Of a stretch of 64,000 nucleotides of DNA, positions 9,101 to 22,365 are shown piece by piece. Numbering within the stretch: position 1 is the stretch's first letter; the number at the start of each line of letters is the position of its first letter. This DNA comes from Acidiphilium sp. PA. GTDB taxonomy: Bacteria > Pseudomonadota > Alphaproteobacteria > Acetobacterales > Acetobacteraceae. The stretch is taken from positions 701,878 to 765,877 of the forward strand of contig NZ_JAIMBY010000001.1 of the NCBI RefSeq assembly GCF_026191915.1, read 5' to 3'. The translations under genes and the position numbers were made by a program. Under the pieces are notes generated by a model. It was given only the letters and a program-made list of their open reading frames with translations. It was not told the origin of the DNA and did not search any database.

Positions 9101-10686
9101 CCCTCATAGCGGCCCTGCCCATCATCCGCGCCACGTGGCCGCACGCCAGACTCCGCCTCGTCAACGCGCTCTTCCCGGCCGAGGAATCCCGCGCCGAACT
9201 TACCGCGTGCACCACCCTTGCCGCCGAACTCGGCGTTACCGACGCGATCGAGTGGACGACCGACTACCTCACGCATGAGGAATCGATGCTGCGGCTCGCG
9301 GGCTGCGACCTGCTCGTGCTGCCCTACCGCCACACGCCGGAAGCCTCGAGTGCTGCCCTGCGCAACTGTCTCGCCAGCCTCACGCCCACAATCGTAACGC
9401 CGTTCCCCATCTTCGAGGAAGCCGGCAACGCCGTCGCCCGCACCGCCGATGAATCTCCCGCCGCCATCGCCGCCGCCGTTATCGCCCACCTCGCCGATCT
9501 GCCGGCGCGCACCGCCCTCCGCACAGCCGCCCAGGCGTGGCTGGGCGATCGTACCTGGAATGCCGTCGCCCGGCGGACCCACGGCATGCTCGCCGGCCTC
9601 GCCGCCGCGGCCGATCCGCTGCCCGCCGCCCCAGACCCGATCCCCGCAGCCGCGCCCGACCAGCCAGCCCGGCACGCCGCGTCGGTGCCGCGCCCGCGGC
9701 CCGAACGCGCACGCGAGCCGTGGCAGGAACCCTATCTGCCGCTCGCCACCAAAGCCGACATCATGGCGTGCTTTCGCCTCCTGCTCGGCCGCTCACCCAA
9801 TATCGAGGAATGGCGCGGCCATGCCGCACATATCGGCGGCAACCTCCAGGGCGTCGTCGCCAGCTATGTCAACAGCCTCGAATTCGCCCGACGCGGCCTG
9901 ATGAACCAGGACGTCTCGTCCGACATCGTCATCACCGACCTGCCCGATTTCCGGATCGTCTCGGACGTCACCGATGATGCGATCGGCAAAATCGTCCGCG
10001 AATCGGTCTATGAACCCGACGTCAGCGCCATCTTCCGTCGCACGTTGCGGCAAGGCATGGGTGTGCTCGATATCGGCGCCAATATCGGCTATTTCTCCAT
10101 GCTCTCCGCCGCCATCGTCGGTCCCTCCGGCCAGGTCTTCGCGGTCGAACCCAACCAGCAGAACGCCCGCCTGCTCGAAGCCAGCCGACGGCTGAACGAT
10201 TTCGGGCAGATCACCCTGATCCACGCCGCCGCGGGCGCGAAAACGGGCATCCTCTCACTACACACCTCTCACTCCACCGGCACCACCTCCGGCGTGCCAG
10301 ACGAGATCGGCGCCCTACTCACCGCGCGCATTGTGCCCTGCCTCGCCCTCGACAGCATCATCCCCGCCGACCGCCGGATCGACCTGATCAAGATCGACGT
10401 CGACGGCGCCGAATACCCCGCCATGCAAGGCTGCGAGCAAATCATCCGCCGCCACCGCCCCGCCATCATCAGCGAATTCGCCCCCGACCTCATCCCTGGC
10501 ATCTCCGGCGTTTCCGGCGAAGACTACCTGCGCTGGTTCGCACGCCAGGACTACGAAGTCGCCGTCATCCAGCCGGACGGATCATTGAGCGCCGCAGGTC
10601 AGGACTGGTCCCGCATCATGGAGGCATATCACCGCTCGGGCATCGACCACATCGACATCTTCGCAACCCCGCTTGCCGGTCGCTGA
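6103..10686 (+). CDS. Giant fusion: three GT4-type glycosyltransferase units, DUF4214-like linker and FkbM methyltransferase
   Basis: 1,527 residues, cytoplasmic, no signal peptide. Unit 1 (about 1-365) is a GT4 transferase with VLFVGRIVESKAQ and the donor-site motif SRHEGFGVPLIEAMA. Unit 2 (about 440-720) has LHVSSTFPRKGVDLLL and LPTRGEGFNLPAAEAMA. Unit 3 (about 755-1130) starts SSWDVRCGVAEYTRHL and has LPYRHTPEASSAALRN near 1070; its two lobes are separated by a tandem repeat. Residues about 1213-1266 resemble DUF4214, and about 1280-1525 form an FkbM methyltransferase (VLDIGANIGYFSML, LIKIDVDGAEYPAMQG). It likely builds and methyl-caps a repeating surface glycan in one polypeptide. The start overlaps the preceding stop. 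The donor and acceptor sugars cannot be inferred. Confidence 0.85.
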   Translation: MLPAPLRRAVHQFHPGVAFGDAITNSMLLTRDILRVLGYRSDIFIEHPDDRLEEQFFRLEDLPVHDDYILIVLHSLGHERAEHLAALPAPKILMYHNITPASLLTGIPGLARFADLGRAQLDFWRDRTVAALAVSPFNAIELRRHGYRAVTVCPLLFDVDALRASAAVPFQREPDQPFTVLFVGRIVESKAQIDLVEAFAAFRAQFARPCRLVLVGRAEGGSDGYVAALYRRIGELGLRGVVTVTGQVSESELSDWYHRADLYVSLSRHEGFGVPLIEAMAHGIPVIAHGTGAVPYTMGGTGVLLATTDPAAAGAAMLDLSTSARRKAIIAAQFGNLDRFRLSRHVPDLLAALLRAGAMPPRSTTAAAPLTANLAITIAGHVNGTYSLAAVNRTLALALDEALPGRVRLQPVEQQPTDRIDDVPAADHAALNALVSANPPPTAPMVVISQHYPLYLPDQAADLAIAFFFWEESVIPLAMVDQLNRSFRAVLAPSQFVAQALVNSGVAIPVRVVGYAPPLDHFAALAAARTVSPVVAGVFTILHVSSTFPRKGVDLLLAAFAEAFPTAAAGTPAQPLRPRLVIKTFPNPHNDTAGQIARLQANHPDLPEIVLIDRDIPAADLLDLYRTADVMVLPTRGEGFNLPAAEAMAAGLPLIVTGGGGHADFTTEDDAILLPARREPSASHLAAAQSLWLAPDPQALVRALREVFADAAIAGTATAARAHRAHTAIMQRLDRSAWTRRVIDTTIDLLLTPPPPPRRFAVISSWDVRCGVAEYTRHLVTALAAHIAPHDQLTILTDHRTHERTERIGDHRVPVAPAWTQGGLTTIAELAAAVSRAGPDVLMIQHQPGLIHWLGLAQLLHDARLAGRIVAVTLHTTAHLLECPVSDQVIVLDALQSATRIIVHTMNDVDFLATRGLSDTVVLIAHGAPAPFNPISAPAPFNPISAPAPFNPISAPAPFNPISAPAPFNPMSAPAPLNPAHDTPTIGCYGFLLPSKGIGALIAALPIIRATWPHARLRLVNALFPAEESRAELTACTTLAAELGVTDAIEWTTDYLTHEESMLRLAGCDLLVLPYRHTPEASSAALRNCLASLTPTIVTPFPIFEEAGNAVARTADESPAAIAAAVIAHLADLPARTALRTAAQAWLGDRTWNAVARRTHGMLAGLAAAADPLPAAPDPIPAAAPDQPARHAASVPRPRPERAREPWQEPYLPLATKADIMACFRLLLGRSPNIEEWRGHAAHIGGNLQGVVASYVNSLEFARRGLMNQDVSSDIVITDLPDFRIVSDVTDDAIGKIVRESVYEPDVSAIFRRTLRQGMGVLDIGANIGYFSMLSAAIVGPSGQVFAVEPNQQNARLLEASRRLNDFGQITLIHAAAGAKTGILSLHTSHSTGTTSGVPDEIGALLTARIVPCLALDSIIPADRRIDLIKIDVDGAEYPAMQGCEQIIRRHRPAIISEFAPDLIPGISGVSGEDYLRWFARQDYEVAVIQPDGSLSAAGQDWSRIMEAYHRSGIDHIDIFATPLAGR
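8884..9036 (+). repeat. In-frame 27-bp tandem repeat inside the glycosyltransferase fusion
   Basis: Five full 27-bp copies (8884, 8911, 8938, 8965, 8992) and a partial sixth from 9019 run head to tail. The first four are identical; the fifth has A-to-G giving Met for Ile, and the sixth ends early with Leu for Phe. Each encodes APAPFNPIS, so copy number can change without breaking the frame. The array lies at residues about 928-978, between the two Rossmann lobes of the third glycosyltransferase unit. Near-identity of the copies suggests recent slippage expansion. Confidence 0.97.
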
Positions 10687-10720
10687 TGCCACGCCTCATA
10701 CGCACCGCCCCCGCCCGGCC

Positions 10721-11395
10721 ATGATCGTGTTCCTCGCCGGCATGCAACGCAGCGGCTCCACCTTCGCATTCAACATCGCCCGCGAGGTTCTCGCAAAACG
10801 CGGCACCCTCCACCAGCAGGCCGCGTTCGACATCCCGGCCGAACTCGCCGCCGCAGGACCCTGCGATCACCTGTTGCTGAAGTCGCACGACATGGACGAG
10901 CTCGGCATCAACCTCGCCCGCACCGGTGCCATCCGCGTCATCTGCACCATCCGCCGCCCGGAAGACGCCGTGGCCTCCTTCATGGAAACCTTCGGCTTCC
11001 CCGAAGCCGAGTCGATCATCCTGATCAAGGCATGGCTTGCCCTGTATGAAAAGATCCGCAACGTCGCCCTGACGATCGATTACGAATTCCTCGACCGTCA
11101 CCCGATCCGGGCCGCCCGCACCATCGGCCGCTTCCTCGCCCCCGATGTCGGCTGGCTTGAGGCCCGGGCCATAGCCCGGCGCCACGCCAAGCAGACTGTC
11201 AAAGCCATGGCGGACCGCCTCGACCGCAGCGATCCCGGCGTGCAGGACCTCGGCTACAGTTATTACGACCAGACCACCTTCTTCCACCGCAAACACGTCT
11301 CCTCCCTCTCGTCCACCGCCGCGGAACAACGCCTCTCGCCGGCCCAGGCCGCCCGGATCAGACAAGCCTTCGCCGCCGATCAACCTCCGCGCTGA
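10721..11395 (+). CDS. Sulfotransferase-like protein
   Basis: 224 residues from ATG 10721. It opens with MIVFLAGMQRSGSTFAFN, the 5'-phosphosulfate-binding loop of PAPS-dependent sulfotransferases (RSGST after a beta strand). The second nucleotide-binding region is plausible around RVICTIRRPEDAVASFMET, as in the 3'-phosphate motif. It follows the glycosyltransferase fusion by 34 bp and is probably in the same operon, suggesting sulfation of the same glycan. The frame is open back to a TTG at 10673 inside the previous gene, but the conserved fold begins at 10721. Family assignment rests on the P-loop-like motif; the acceptor is unknown. Confidence 0.65.
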   Translation: MIVFLAGMQRSGSTFAFNIAREVLAKRGTLHQQAAFDIPAELAAAGPCDHLLLKSHDMDELGINLARTGAIRVICTIRRPEDAVASFMETFGFPEAESIILIKAWLALYEKIRNVALTIDYEFLDRHPIRAARTIGRFLAPDVGWLEARAIARRHAKQTVKAMADRLDRSDPGVQDLGYSYYDQTTFFHRKHVSSLSSTAAEQRLSPAQAARIRQAFAADQPPR

Positions 11396-11433
11396 ACCGG
11401 TTTGCGAACGGCCGGGCGCGCCGTCGATCGCGC

Positions 11434-11463
11434 AAAAAAAACCGGCACCCCGAAGGATGCCGG
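11434..11463 (-). terminator. Rho-independent terminator of the rpoBC operon
   Basis: On the minus strand, 27 bp after the rpoC stop, a 9-bp stem (CCGGCATCC with GGGTGCCGG, loop TTCG, one mismatched pair) is followed by eight Ts. It is the only well-formed intrinsic terminator with a T-run in this operon and marks its 3' end. Confidence 0.85.
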
Positions 11464-11489
11464 CTTCTTTACTCCACCGAACCAGGCCG

Positions 11490-15656
<4,167 letters not shown>

Positions 15657-15722
15657 GCAACAATCCCTTTCATCGACGCGGCGTGGCAACGCCACCCCGC
15701 GCCATGATCAAACCGCCAAAAC

Positions 15723-18700
15723 TCACTCAGCCGAAAGCGTCAGATCAACGTTGAGACCAAGCGATTTCAATTCCTTGGTCAGCACGTTGAAGCTTTCCGG
15801 CACACCGGCCTCGAAATTATCCTGCTCGCGCACGATGGCCTCATAGACCTTGGTGCGGCCCGAAACGTCGTCCGATTTCACGGTCAGCATTTCCTGCAGC
15901 GTATAGGCCGCGCCATAGGCCTCGAGCGCCCACACTTCCATCTCGCCGAACCGCTGCCCGCCGAACTGCGCCTTGCCACCCAGCGGCTGCTGGGTCACCA
16001 GCGAATACGGCCCGATCGAACGCGCGTGGATCTTGTCATCCACCATGTGCCCGAGCTTGAGCATATACATATAGCCCACGGTCACCTTGCGCTCGAACGT
16101 CTCACCGGTCCGCCCATCCGCCAGGGTCATCTGGCCCGAGATATCGACCCCGGCCTTCGCCAGCATCTCCTCGATGTCGGTGATGCGCGCGCCATCGAAC
16201 ACCGGGGTCGCGATCGGCACGCCCTTGCGGATATTGCCACACAATTCGGCTATCTCGGCATCGTCCATGATCTCGATCTGCTTGGTGTAGATCTCCTCAC
16301 CATACACATCCTTGAGCATGGCATGCAGGCGCTCACGCTCCTGCCCGGTGCGCCGGTAGTTATCGACCAACTCACCGATCTGCCGACCGAGATTGGCGCA
16401 CGCCCACCCCAGATGCGTCTCGAGAATCTGCCCGACATTCATGCGCGAGGGCACGCCCAACGGGTTGAGCACGATGTCGACCGCGGTGCCGTCCTCCAGG
16501 AACGGCATGTCCTCGATCGGCACGACCTTCGAGACCACACCCTTGTTGCCATGGCGGCCGGCCATCTTGTCGCCCGGCTGCAGCTTGCGCTTCACCGCGA
16601 TGAAGACCTTGACCATCTTCATCACACCCGGCGGCATCTCGTCGCCGCGCTGCAGCTTCTCGACCTTGCTTTCGAACCGCGCCTGCAATTTATGCACCGC
16701 CGCATCGAATTCGCGCTTCAGAGTCTCGATCTCGGCCATCACATGATCGTCCTGCACGGTCAGATTCCGCCAGGCATTGCGCGGCACTTCCGCGAGCAGT
16801 TCGGCATTGATCTCGCTGCCCGACCGCACGCCCTTGTAGCCCGACCCCGCAACCTGCCCCAGCAGCTTCTCGCGCAACCGATTCAGGAACGCGCGCTCCT
16901 GAATCGCCCGCTCGTCATCCCGATCCTTGGCAAGCCGCTCGATCTCCGACCGTTCGATCGCCAGAGCGCGCTCGTCCTTATCGACACCACGCCGGTTGAA
17001 CACCCGCACATCCACAATCGTGCCCGAAACCCCCGGCGGCAGCTTGAGCGAGGTATCGCGTACGTCGGACGCCTTCTCACCAAAAATCGCCCGCAGCAGC
17101 TTCTCTTCCGGCGTCATCGGGCTTTCGCCTTTCGGCGTCACCTTGCCCACCAGAATATCGCCAGGGTTCACTTCGGCGCCGATATAGACAATCCCGGCCT
17201 CGTCCAGATTCCGCAACGCCTCCTCGCCGACATTCGGAATATCACGCGTGATTTCCTCCTGCCCCAGCTTGGTGTCGCGCGCCATCACCTCGAATTCCTC
17301 GATATGGATCGAAGTGAACATGTCCTCGCGCGCGATCCGCTCCGAAATCAGGATCGAATCCTCGAAATTATACCCGTTCCACGGCATGAACGCGCACAGA
17401 ATGTTCCGCCCCAGCGCCAATTCGCCCAACTCGGTCGACGGCCCATCGGCAATGATGTCGCCCGCGCCCACCCGGTCGCCCACGCGCACCAGCGGCCGCT
17501 GGTTGATACAGGTCGACTGGTTCGACCGCATGAACTTGCGCAGCCGATAGATATCAACCCCCATCGTCGTGCCGTCATCATTGGTCGCCCGCACAACAAT
17601 CCGCGCGCCGTCGATCTGGTCGATGATCCCGGCCCGCCGCGCCACGATAGTCGCTCCCGAATCCTGCGCCACCGCCGCTTCCATCCCGGTGCCGACCAGC
17701 GGCGCGTCCGAACGGATCAACGGCACCGCCTGACGCTGCATGTTCGAGCCCATCAGCGCGCGGTTGGCGTCATCGTTCTCCAGGAACGGAATCAACGCCG
17801 CAGCAACCGAAACCAGCTGGCGCGGCGACACGTCGATCGCGGTCACTTCCTCCGGCCGCACCAGCCGGAAATCGCCGTTCCGCCGCACCGAAACCAGATC
17901 CTCGGTCAGCGTGCCGTCTTCCAGCTTCGGCGCATCCGCCTGCGCAACCGTCAGCCGCTCCTCTTCCATCGCCGACAAATACTTATAGTCATCGGAAACT
18001 TTACCGTTGGTGACCATCCGGTACGGCGTCTCGATAAATCCGTACTTGTTCACCTTGGCAAACGTCGCCAGCGAGTTGATCAGCCCGATGTTCGGCCCTT
18101 CCGGCGTCTCGATCGGGCAAATCCGGCCATAATGCGTCGGATGCACGTCGCGCACCTCGAACCCGGCCCGCTCACGCGTCAACCCGCCCGGCCCCAACGC
18201 GGACAGGCGCCGCTTATGCGTCACTTCCGACAGCGGATTGGTCTGATCCATGAACTGGCTGAGCTGCGAGCTGCCGAAAAACTCCCGCACCGCCGCCGCC
18301 GCCGGCTTCGCATTGATCAGATCATGCGGCATCACCCCGTCGATATCGACCGAGCCCATCCGCTCCCTGATCGCGCGCTCCATCCGCAGCAGCCCGACCC
18401 GATACTGGTTCTCCATCAGCTCACCAACCGACCGCACCCGCCGGTTGCCGAGATTATCGATATCGTCGATCTGCCCGCGCCCGTCCTTCAGATCGCACAT
18501 GATCTGGATCGTGCGCAGAATATCCTCCTTGCGCAGCACCCGCATCTGGTCGTCGCACTCGATCCCCAGACGCATGTTCATCTTCACCCGCCCCACGGCG
18601 GACAGATCATAGCGCTCGGAGTCAAAGAACAACCCGCGGAACAACGCCTCGGCGGTCTCGCTCGTCGGCGGCTCACCCGGCCGGATCACCCGATAGATAT

Positions 18701-19931
18701 CGACCAGCGCATCCTCGCGGTTCGAATTCTTGTCCACCGCCAGCGTATTGCGGATCCACGGCCCCTTGGTCTGATCCACCGCCAGCGTCGGAATCACGTC
18801 CAGCCCGGCCGCCTCGAACACCGCAAGCTTCGCCTCGGCAATCTCCTCGCCGGCATCGGCGAAAATCTCACCGGTGTTCGGATCATACAGATCCTCAGCC
18901 ACATACCGCCCGACCAGATCGGCCCGGCTGACCAGCACATGCTTGGTCGTCTCGCCAATCTTGCGCGCCGCCCGCGCCGTCAGCTTCTCCTCGGCCTTCG
19001 CCACCACCTTGCCCGTCTCGGCATCGACCAGATCTTCCACCAGCTTCGCGCCACGGAACAACTCCGGCTCGAACGGCCGCGCCCAGGCGCTCTCGCCATT
19101 GGCATCCTTGGTCCGCGTGAACGGCACCTGGCCATAGAACGTGCTGAGGATCTCCTCGGCATCCATCCCCTTGATCTCGCCGATCTCGAGCGTCTCACCC
19201 TTCGCCGCCCGCGCCGCCCGCAGCGCCTCGGTCGCCTTGCTCTCCAACGCATACAGCAGCGTCGTGATCGGCAGCTTGCGCTTCCGGTCGATCCGCACAT
19301 ACGCCAGATCCTTGGCATCGAACTCGAAATCCAGCCACGACCCGCGATACGGAATCACCCGCGCCGCGAACAGAAACTTGCCCGAAGCATGGGTCTTGCC
19401 CTTGTCGTGATCGAAAAACACGCCCGGGCTGCGATGCATCTGACTGACAATGACCCGCTCGGTCCCATTGACCACGAACGTGCCGTTATCGGTCATCAGC
19501 GGCATGTCGCCCATATAAACGGGCTGTTCCTTGATGTCGCGGATCGAGCGCGCCCCGGTATCCTCATCCAGATCCCACACGATCAACCGCAGCACCACCT
19601 TCAACGGCGCCGCATAGGTCATCCCGCGCTGAATGCACTCTTCCACATCATATTTCGGATCTTCGAGCTCGTAATAAACAAACTCCAACCGGCCCCGCCC
19701 CGCGAAATCATCGATCGGGAACACCGATTTGAACACTTCCTGCAAACCCGACACCGAACGCGAATCCGGCGAAACATTCATCTGCAGAAACGCGTCATAG
19801 CTCGCACGCTGCACATCGATCAGATTGGGCATCGGCGTGGTTTCGGGAATTCTCCCGAAGCTCTTGCGGATGCGCTTGCGATTGGTAAAGGAAATCTTGT
19901 TCATGCCACCCGAAATCGCATTCATGCCCAT
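15723..19931 (-). CDS. rpoB: RNA polymerase beta subunit
   Basis: 1,402 residues. It starts around [18 protein letters not shown] and carries the rifampicin region ([21 protein letters not shown] split across LSALGPGGL), the conserved [15 protein letters not shown], and the C-terminal [14 protein letters not shown] and [19 protein letters not shown] blocks. It forms the RNA polymerase core with RpoC, encoded 66 bp downstream. The ATG at 19931 gives the longest frame; ATGs at 19925 and 19904 are also possible. A strong hairpin lies in the 241-bp gap between rplL and this gene. Confidence 0.99.
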   Translation of the reverse strand: MGMNAISGGMNKISFTNRKRIRKSFGRIPETTPMPNLIDVQRASYDAFLQMNVSPDSRSVSGLQEVFKSVFPIDDFAGRGRLEFVYYELEDPKYDVEECIQRGMTYAAPLKVVLRLIVWDLDEDTGARSIRDIKEQPVYMGDMPLMTDNGTFVVNGTERVIVSQMHRSPGVFFDHDKGKTHASGKFLFAARVIPYRGSWLDFEFDAKDLAYVRIDRKRKLPITTLLYALESKATEALRAARAAKGETLEIGEIKGMDAEEILSTFYGQVPFTRTKDANGESAWARPFEPELFRGAKLVEDLVDAETGKVVAKAEEKLTARAARKIGETTKHVLVSRADLVGRYVAEDLYDPNTGEIFADAGEEIAEAKLAVFEAAGLDVIPTLAVDQTKGPWIRNTLAVDKNSNREDALVDIYRVIRPGEPPTSETAEALFRGLFFDSERYDLSAVGRVKMNMRLGIECDDQMRVLRKEDILRTIQIMCDLKDGRGQIDDIDNLGNRRVRSVGELMENQYRVGLLRMERAIRERMGSVDIDGVMPHDLINAKPAAAAVREFFGSSQLSQFMDQTNPLSEVTHKRRLSALGPGGLTRERAGFEVRDVHPTHYGRICPIETPEGPNIGLINSLATFAKVNKYGFIETPYRMVTNGKVSDDYKYLSAMEEERLTVAQADAPKLEDGTLTEDLVSVRRNGDFRLVRPEEVTAIDVSPRQLVSVAAALIPFLENDDANRALMGSNMQRQAVPLIRSDAPLVGTGMEAAVAQDSGATIVARRAGIIDQIDGARIVVRATNDDGTTMGVDIYRLRKFMRSNQSTCINQRPLVRVGDRVGAGDIIADGPSTELGELALGRNILCAFMPWNGYNFEDSILISERIAREDMFTSIHIEEFEVMARDTKLGQEEITRDIPNVGEEALRNLDEAGIVYIGAEVNPGDILVGKVTPKGESPMTPEEKLLRAIFGEKASDVRDTSLKLPPGVSGTIVDVRVFNRRGVDKDERALAIERSEIERLAKDRDDERAIQERAFLNRLREKLLGQVAGSGYKGVRSGSEINAELLAEVPRNAWRNLTVQDDHVMAEIETLKREFDAAVHKLQARFESKVEKLQRGDEMPPGVMKMVKVFIAVKRKLQPGDKMAGRHGNKGVVSKVVPIEDMPFLEDGTAVDIVLNPLGVPSRMNVGQILETHLGWACANLGRQIGELVDNYRRTGQERERLHAMLKDVYGEEIYTKQIEIMDDAEIAELCGNIRKGVPIATPVFDGARITDIEEMLAKAGVDISGQMTLADGRTGETFERKVTVGYMYMLKLGHMVDDKIHARSIGPYSLVTQQPLGGKAQFGGQRFGEMEVWALEAYGAAYTLQEMLTVKSDDVSGRTKVYEAIVREQDNFEAGVPESFNVLTKELKSLGLNVDLTLSAE

Positions 19932-20024
19932 ACCCCAATCAATAATTCACTAACGACCCATCGCCCGACCGCGATGCCGTATCGTATCAGTCCAAATCCC
20001 GCCCATCAGGCGCAACAGCAAACG

Positions 20025-20050
20025 GGCGGAGTGCCCGAGGGCACTCCGCC
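20025..20050 (-). promoter_or_regulatory. rplL-rpoB intergenic hairpin, possible attenuator
   Basis: A perfect 11-bp inverted repeat (GGCGGAGTGCC with GGCACTCCGCC, 4-nt loop) lies between rplL and rpoB. On the minus strand it is followed by CGTTTGC rather than a T-run, so full termination is unlikely. Its position matches the partial attenuator known between rplL and rpoB in Escherichia coli, which lowers polymerase subunit expression relative to L7/L12. That function is inferred here from position and structure. Confidence 0.6.
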
Positions 20051-20103
20051 GAAGTCAGGTCGAAAACGCCGCCATGAGTTGCCTCACGCGGCGTTGCGGT
20101 AAA

Positions 20104-20481
20104 TCATTCGATGCCGACAGATGCGCCCTGCTCTTCCAGAACCTTCTTGATCTTCTCCGCCTCGTCCTTGTTCACGCCTTCCTTCACGGTCTTCGGCGCG
20201 CCCTCGACGAGGTCCTTGGCTTCCTTCAGCCCAAGACCGGTGATCGTCCGGATTTCCTTGATCACGTTGATCTTCTTGTCCCCCGCGGCCTTCAGCACAA
20301 CGGTGAATTCAGTCTGCTCCTCAACCGGAGCCGCAGCCGCACCAGGCGCCGCCGCGGCAGCAACCGCAACCGGTGCCGCAGCCGAAACGCCCCACTTCTC
20401 TTCGAGCAGCTTGGAAAGCTCCGCTGCTTCGAGAACAGTGAGGGAAGACAGTTGGTCAACTAAATTTGCCAGATCAGCCAT
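20104..20481 (-). CDS. rplL: 50S ribosomal protein L7/L12
   Basis: 125 residues. N-terminal dimerisation helices ([29 protein letters not shown]), an Ala/Pro/Val-rich hinge (about 35-55) and the C-terminal factor-binding domain ([20 protein letters not shown]) are all present. It forms the ribosomal stalk with L10 and recruits translation factors. ATG 20481 is chosen because the protein begins at [10 protein letters not shown]; the open frame upstream is not conserved. The 220-bp gap to rplJ contains a small hairpin at 20523-20541 and a 114-bp repeat element. Confidence 0.98.
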   Translation of the reverse strand: MADLANLVDQLSSLTVLEAAELSKLLEEKWGVSAAAPVAVAAAAAPGAAAAPVEEQTEFTVVLKAAGDKKINVIKEIRTITGLGLKEAKDLVEGAPKTVKEGVNKDEAEKIKKVLEEQGASVGIE

Positions 20482-20574
20482 TTCGTCAGTTCCTATAATA
20501 GTCGTTGTGATGGTTCCATGCAAGCCCGAACCGTTCGGGCTCACTCACGGCGACGCTGAAGGCGTAAAAGAAGT

Positions 20575-20688
20575 CTTCTTTTTGTGAACAAAAAGAAGCA
20601 AAAAAACTTTGTTAATCTAGGCCGTACCGGTGAAACCAGCGCGGACCAGAGTCAGAAAGTTTTTTGCTTCTTTTTTACAAAAAAGAAG
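20575..20688. repeat. 114-bp double-hairpin intergenic element, copy A
   Basis: The element has two terminal T/A-rich hairpins (CTTCTTTTTG/CAAAAAGAAG at 20575-20598; CTTCTTTTTT/AAAAAAGAAG at 20667-20688). Just inside them is an inverted repeat (GCAAAAAAACTTT facing AAAGTTTTTTGC), around a less conserved core of about 45 bp containing GTACCGGTGAAACCAGCG. It lies in the rplL-rplJ gap. Copies B and D have the same structure, and C is half of it. It is read in the antisense direction by the ribosomal operon. Confidence 0.9.
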
Positions 20689-20701
20689 CCTCTTCCTCCC
20701 C

Positions 20702-21250
20702 TCACGCCGCCTCAGCGCTCTCCTCAGCCCCATTCGCCTTGGCATACGCCCCAAAGACCCGCGCAAGCTGCCCGGCCGGCGCCTGCAGCACACCCGCAAC
20801 CCGCGTCGCCGGCGCCTGGATCAGACCCAGCAGCTTGCCACGCAGTTGATCGAGCGACGGCAGCTCGGCCAGCGCGCGAACACCCGATGCATCAAGCATC
20901 TGAGTCCCCAGCGCGCCACCGACCAGCACGAACTTCTCGTTGGTCTTGGCGAACTCGACCGCAGCCTTCGCCACCGCCACCGGATCATGCGACCACGCAA
21001 GCGCGGTCGGACCCTTCAGCAACGGCATCAGCCCGTCGAACTTGGTGCCCTCCAAGGCGATATGGGCCAAACGGTTCTTCGCCACCTTATATTGTGCGCC
21101 CGCCGCCCGCATCCGCACGCGCAACGCCGTCACATCGGCAACCGTCAACCCGTCATTGCGGGTCACCACGATCATCGACGTCTCAGCGAACACGGTCGCA
21201 AGCGAGTCCACGAACTCACGCTTCTGTGCGCGATCCAATTCGGTCTCCAC
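20702..21250 (-). CDS. rplJ: 50S ribosomal protein L10
   Basis: 182 residues, slightly longer than the usual 165-175 because of a C-terminal tail ending EESAEAA. It starts with GTG ([17 protein letters not shown]). Conserved features include [29 protein letters not shown] and the C-terminal helix that anchors L7/L12 dimers. L10 forms the stalk base on 23S rRNA and in many bacteria represses its own leader. It is preceded by a gene-free leader (21251-21536) and flanked on both sides by copies of the 114-bp element. Confidence 0.97.
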   Translation of the reverse strand: METELDRAQKREFVDSLATVFAETSMIVVTRNDGLTVADVTALRVRMRAAGAQYKVAKNRLAHIALEGTKFDGLMPLLKGPTALAWSHDPVAVAKAAVEFAKTNEKFVLVGGALGTQMLDASGVRALAELPSLDQLRGKLLGLIQAPATRVAGVLQAPAGQLARVFGAYAKANGAEESAEAA

Positions 21251-21536
21251 TCGTCAGGCATCACGCGTTTGGACCGCGCAACACCGGTTTGCCCAAAGCG
21301 GCAAGGACCATCCCAGCCGCATGTTCGCCTGTCCGTGATTGGAACCATCGGTGCCTCAACACCTCCGACACCCCATCTACGGCCTGCGGGCTACACCCAT
21401 TAACGCCCCGAAAGGCGACAAACCGTCTTGGACAGGTCCGGAACCGCCAGCCGAAACCAGCAATCCCGCCATGGCCGAGCCAAAGCCCGGCATAGTCTCA
21501 ACGCCCCACACGGGCGTAACAAAAACCAAGTAAAGC
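21251..21536 (-). promoter_or_regulatory. rplJ leader region, candidate L10 autoregulatory leader
   Basis: The 286 bp upstream of rplJ and downstream of repeat B have no convincing gene. Such long leaders before rplJ usually fold into the L10(L12)4-binding structure that controls translation of rplJL. The region contains several short complementary G/C stretches, but I cannot confirm the consensus kink-turn by eye. The call therefore rests on position and length. Confidence 0.4.
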
Positions 21537-21650
21537 CTTCTTTTTGTGAACAAAAAGAAGCAAAAAAACTTTATGACTCTAGTCCGTACCGCCGAAACGC
21601 CCGTGCCCCAGAGTCAAAAAGTTTTTTGCTTCTTTTTTACAAAAAAGAAG
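21537..21650. repeat. 114-bp double-hairpin intergenic element, copy B
   Basis: It is exactly the same length as copy A and nearly identical at both ends: CTTCTTTTTG/CAAAAAGAAG on the left, CTTCTTTTTT/AAAAAAGAAG on the right, with the internal GCAAAAAAACTTT and AAAGTTTTTTGC arms. The core differs from A at many positions but keeps TAG.CCGTACC and CCAGAGTCA.AAAG. It lies 20 bp downstream of the rplA stop in the rplA-rplJ gap and has the same plus-strand orientation as A and D. Confidence 0.9.
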
Positions 21651-21670
21651 TCTCCCTTACCCTAACCCCC

Positions 21671-22363
21671 TCAAGCCGAAAGCGTACTCACATCAACCCG
21701 AACTCCGGGACCCATCGTCGAAGACAGCGCGGCCTTCTGCAAATACGTCCCCTTCGCCCCGGCCGGCTTGGCCTTCTGAATCGCATCGACCAACGCCTTC
21801 GCGTTCTCGATCAGCAGCCCAGCCTCGAAACTCGCCTTGCCGATCCCCGCATGGATAATCCCGGCCTTCTCCGCCCGGAACTCCACCTGGCCCGACTTCG
21901 CCGCCGTCACCGCACCTTTGACGTCCATCGTCACCGTGCCCAGCTTCGGATTCGGCATCAGCCCGCGCGGCCCGAGAATCTTGCCCAGCCGCCCGACCAG
22001 CGCCATCATGTCCGGCGTCGCGATGCAACGATCGAACGCAATGTTGCCCGCCTGCACCTGCTCGGCCAGATCATCGGCACCCACCACATCCGCACCCGCC
22101 GCCCGCGCCTCATCCGCCTTCGGCCCGCGCGCGAACACGCCAACCCGCAGCGTCTTGCCCGTGCCGTTCGGCAATGAAATCAGCCCACGCACCATCTGAT
22201 CGGCATGACGCGGATCGATGCCGAGATTCAACGACAACTCCACCGTCTCGTCGAACTTCGCACCCGCGTTGCTCTTCACCAACGCCATCGCATCCGCCAA
22301 CGGATACAGCTTCGTCTTATCGACCGCCGCCGCCGCCTTCGCCAAACGCTTGTTCTTCGCCAT
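21671..22363 (-). CDS. rplA: 50S ribosomal protein L1
   Basis: 230 residues, standard length. The motifs [30 protein letters not shown], the L1 signature region [19 protein letters not shown], and the C-terminal [15 protein letters not shown] are all present. It binds the 23S rRNA L1 stalk and, in many bacteria, represses translation of its own operon through the rplK leader. It begins 2 bp after the rplK stop, so the two are coupled. Repeat element B follows 20 bp downstream of the stop. Confidence 0.98.
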   Translation of the reverse strand: MAKNKRLAKAAAAVDKTKLYPLADAMALVKSNAGAKFDETVELSLNLGIDPRHADQMVRGLISLPNGTGKTLRVGVFARGPKADEARAAGADVVGADDLAEQVQAGNIAFDRCIATPDMMALVGRLGKILGPRGLMPNPKLGTVTMDVKGAVTAAKSGQVEFRAEKAGIIHAGIGKASFEAGLLIENAKALVDAIQKAKPAGAKGTYLQKAALSSTMGPGVRVDVSTLSA

Positions 22364-22365
22364 GA

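Noticed and set aside
16026..20102. Long plus-strand open frame opposite rpoB
   Set aside because: The same antisense-shadow effect; the composition is unlike a real protein and it runs through the rpoB start and the intergenic hairpin.
20575..21650. Interpreting elements A and B as ordinary rho-independent terminators
   Set aside because: They lie inside an essential operon and copy D has the opposite orientation relative to transcription, so simple termination does not explain the family.
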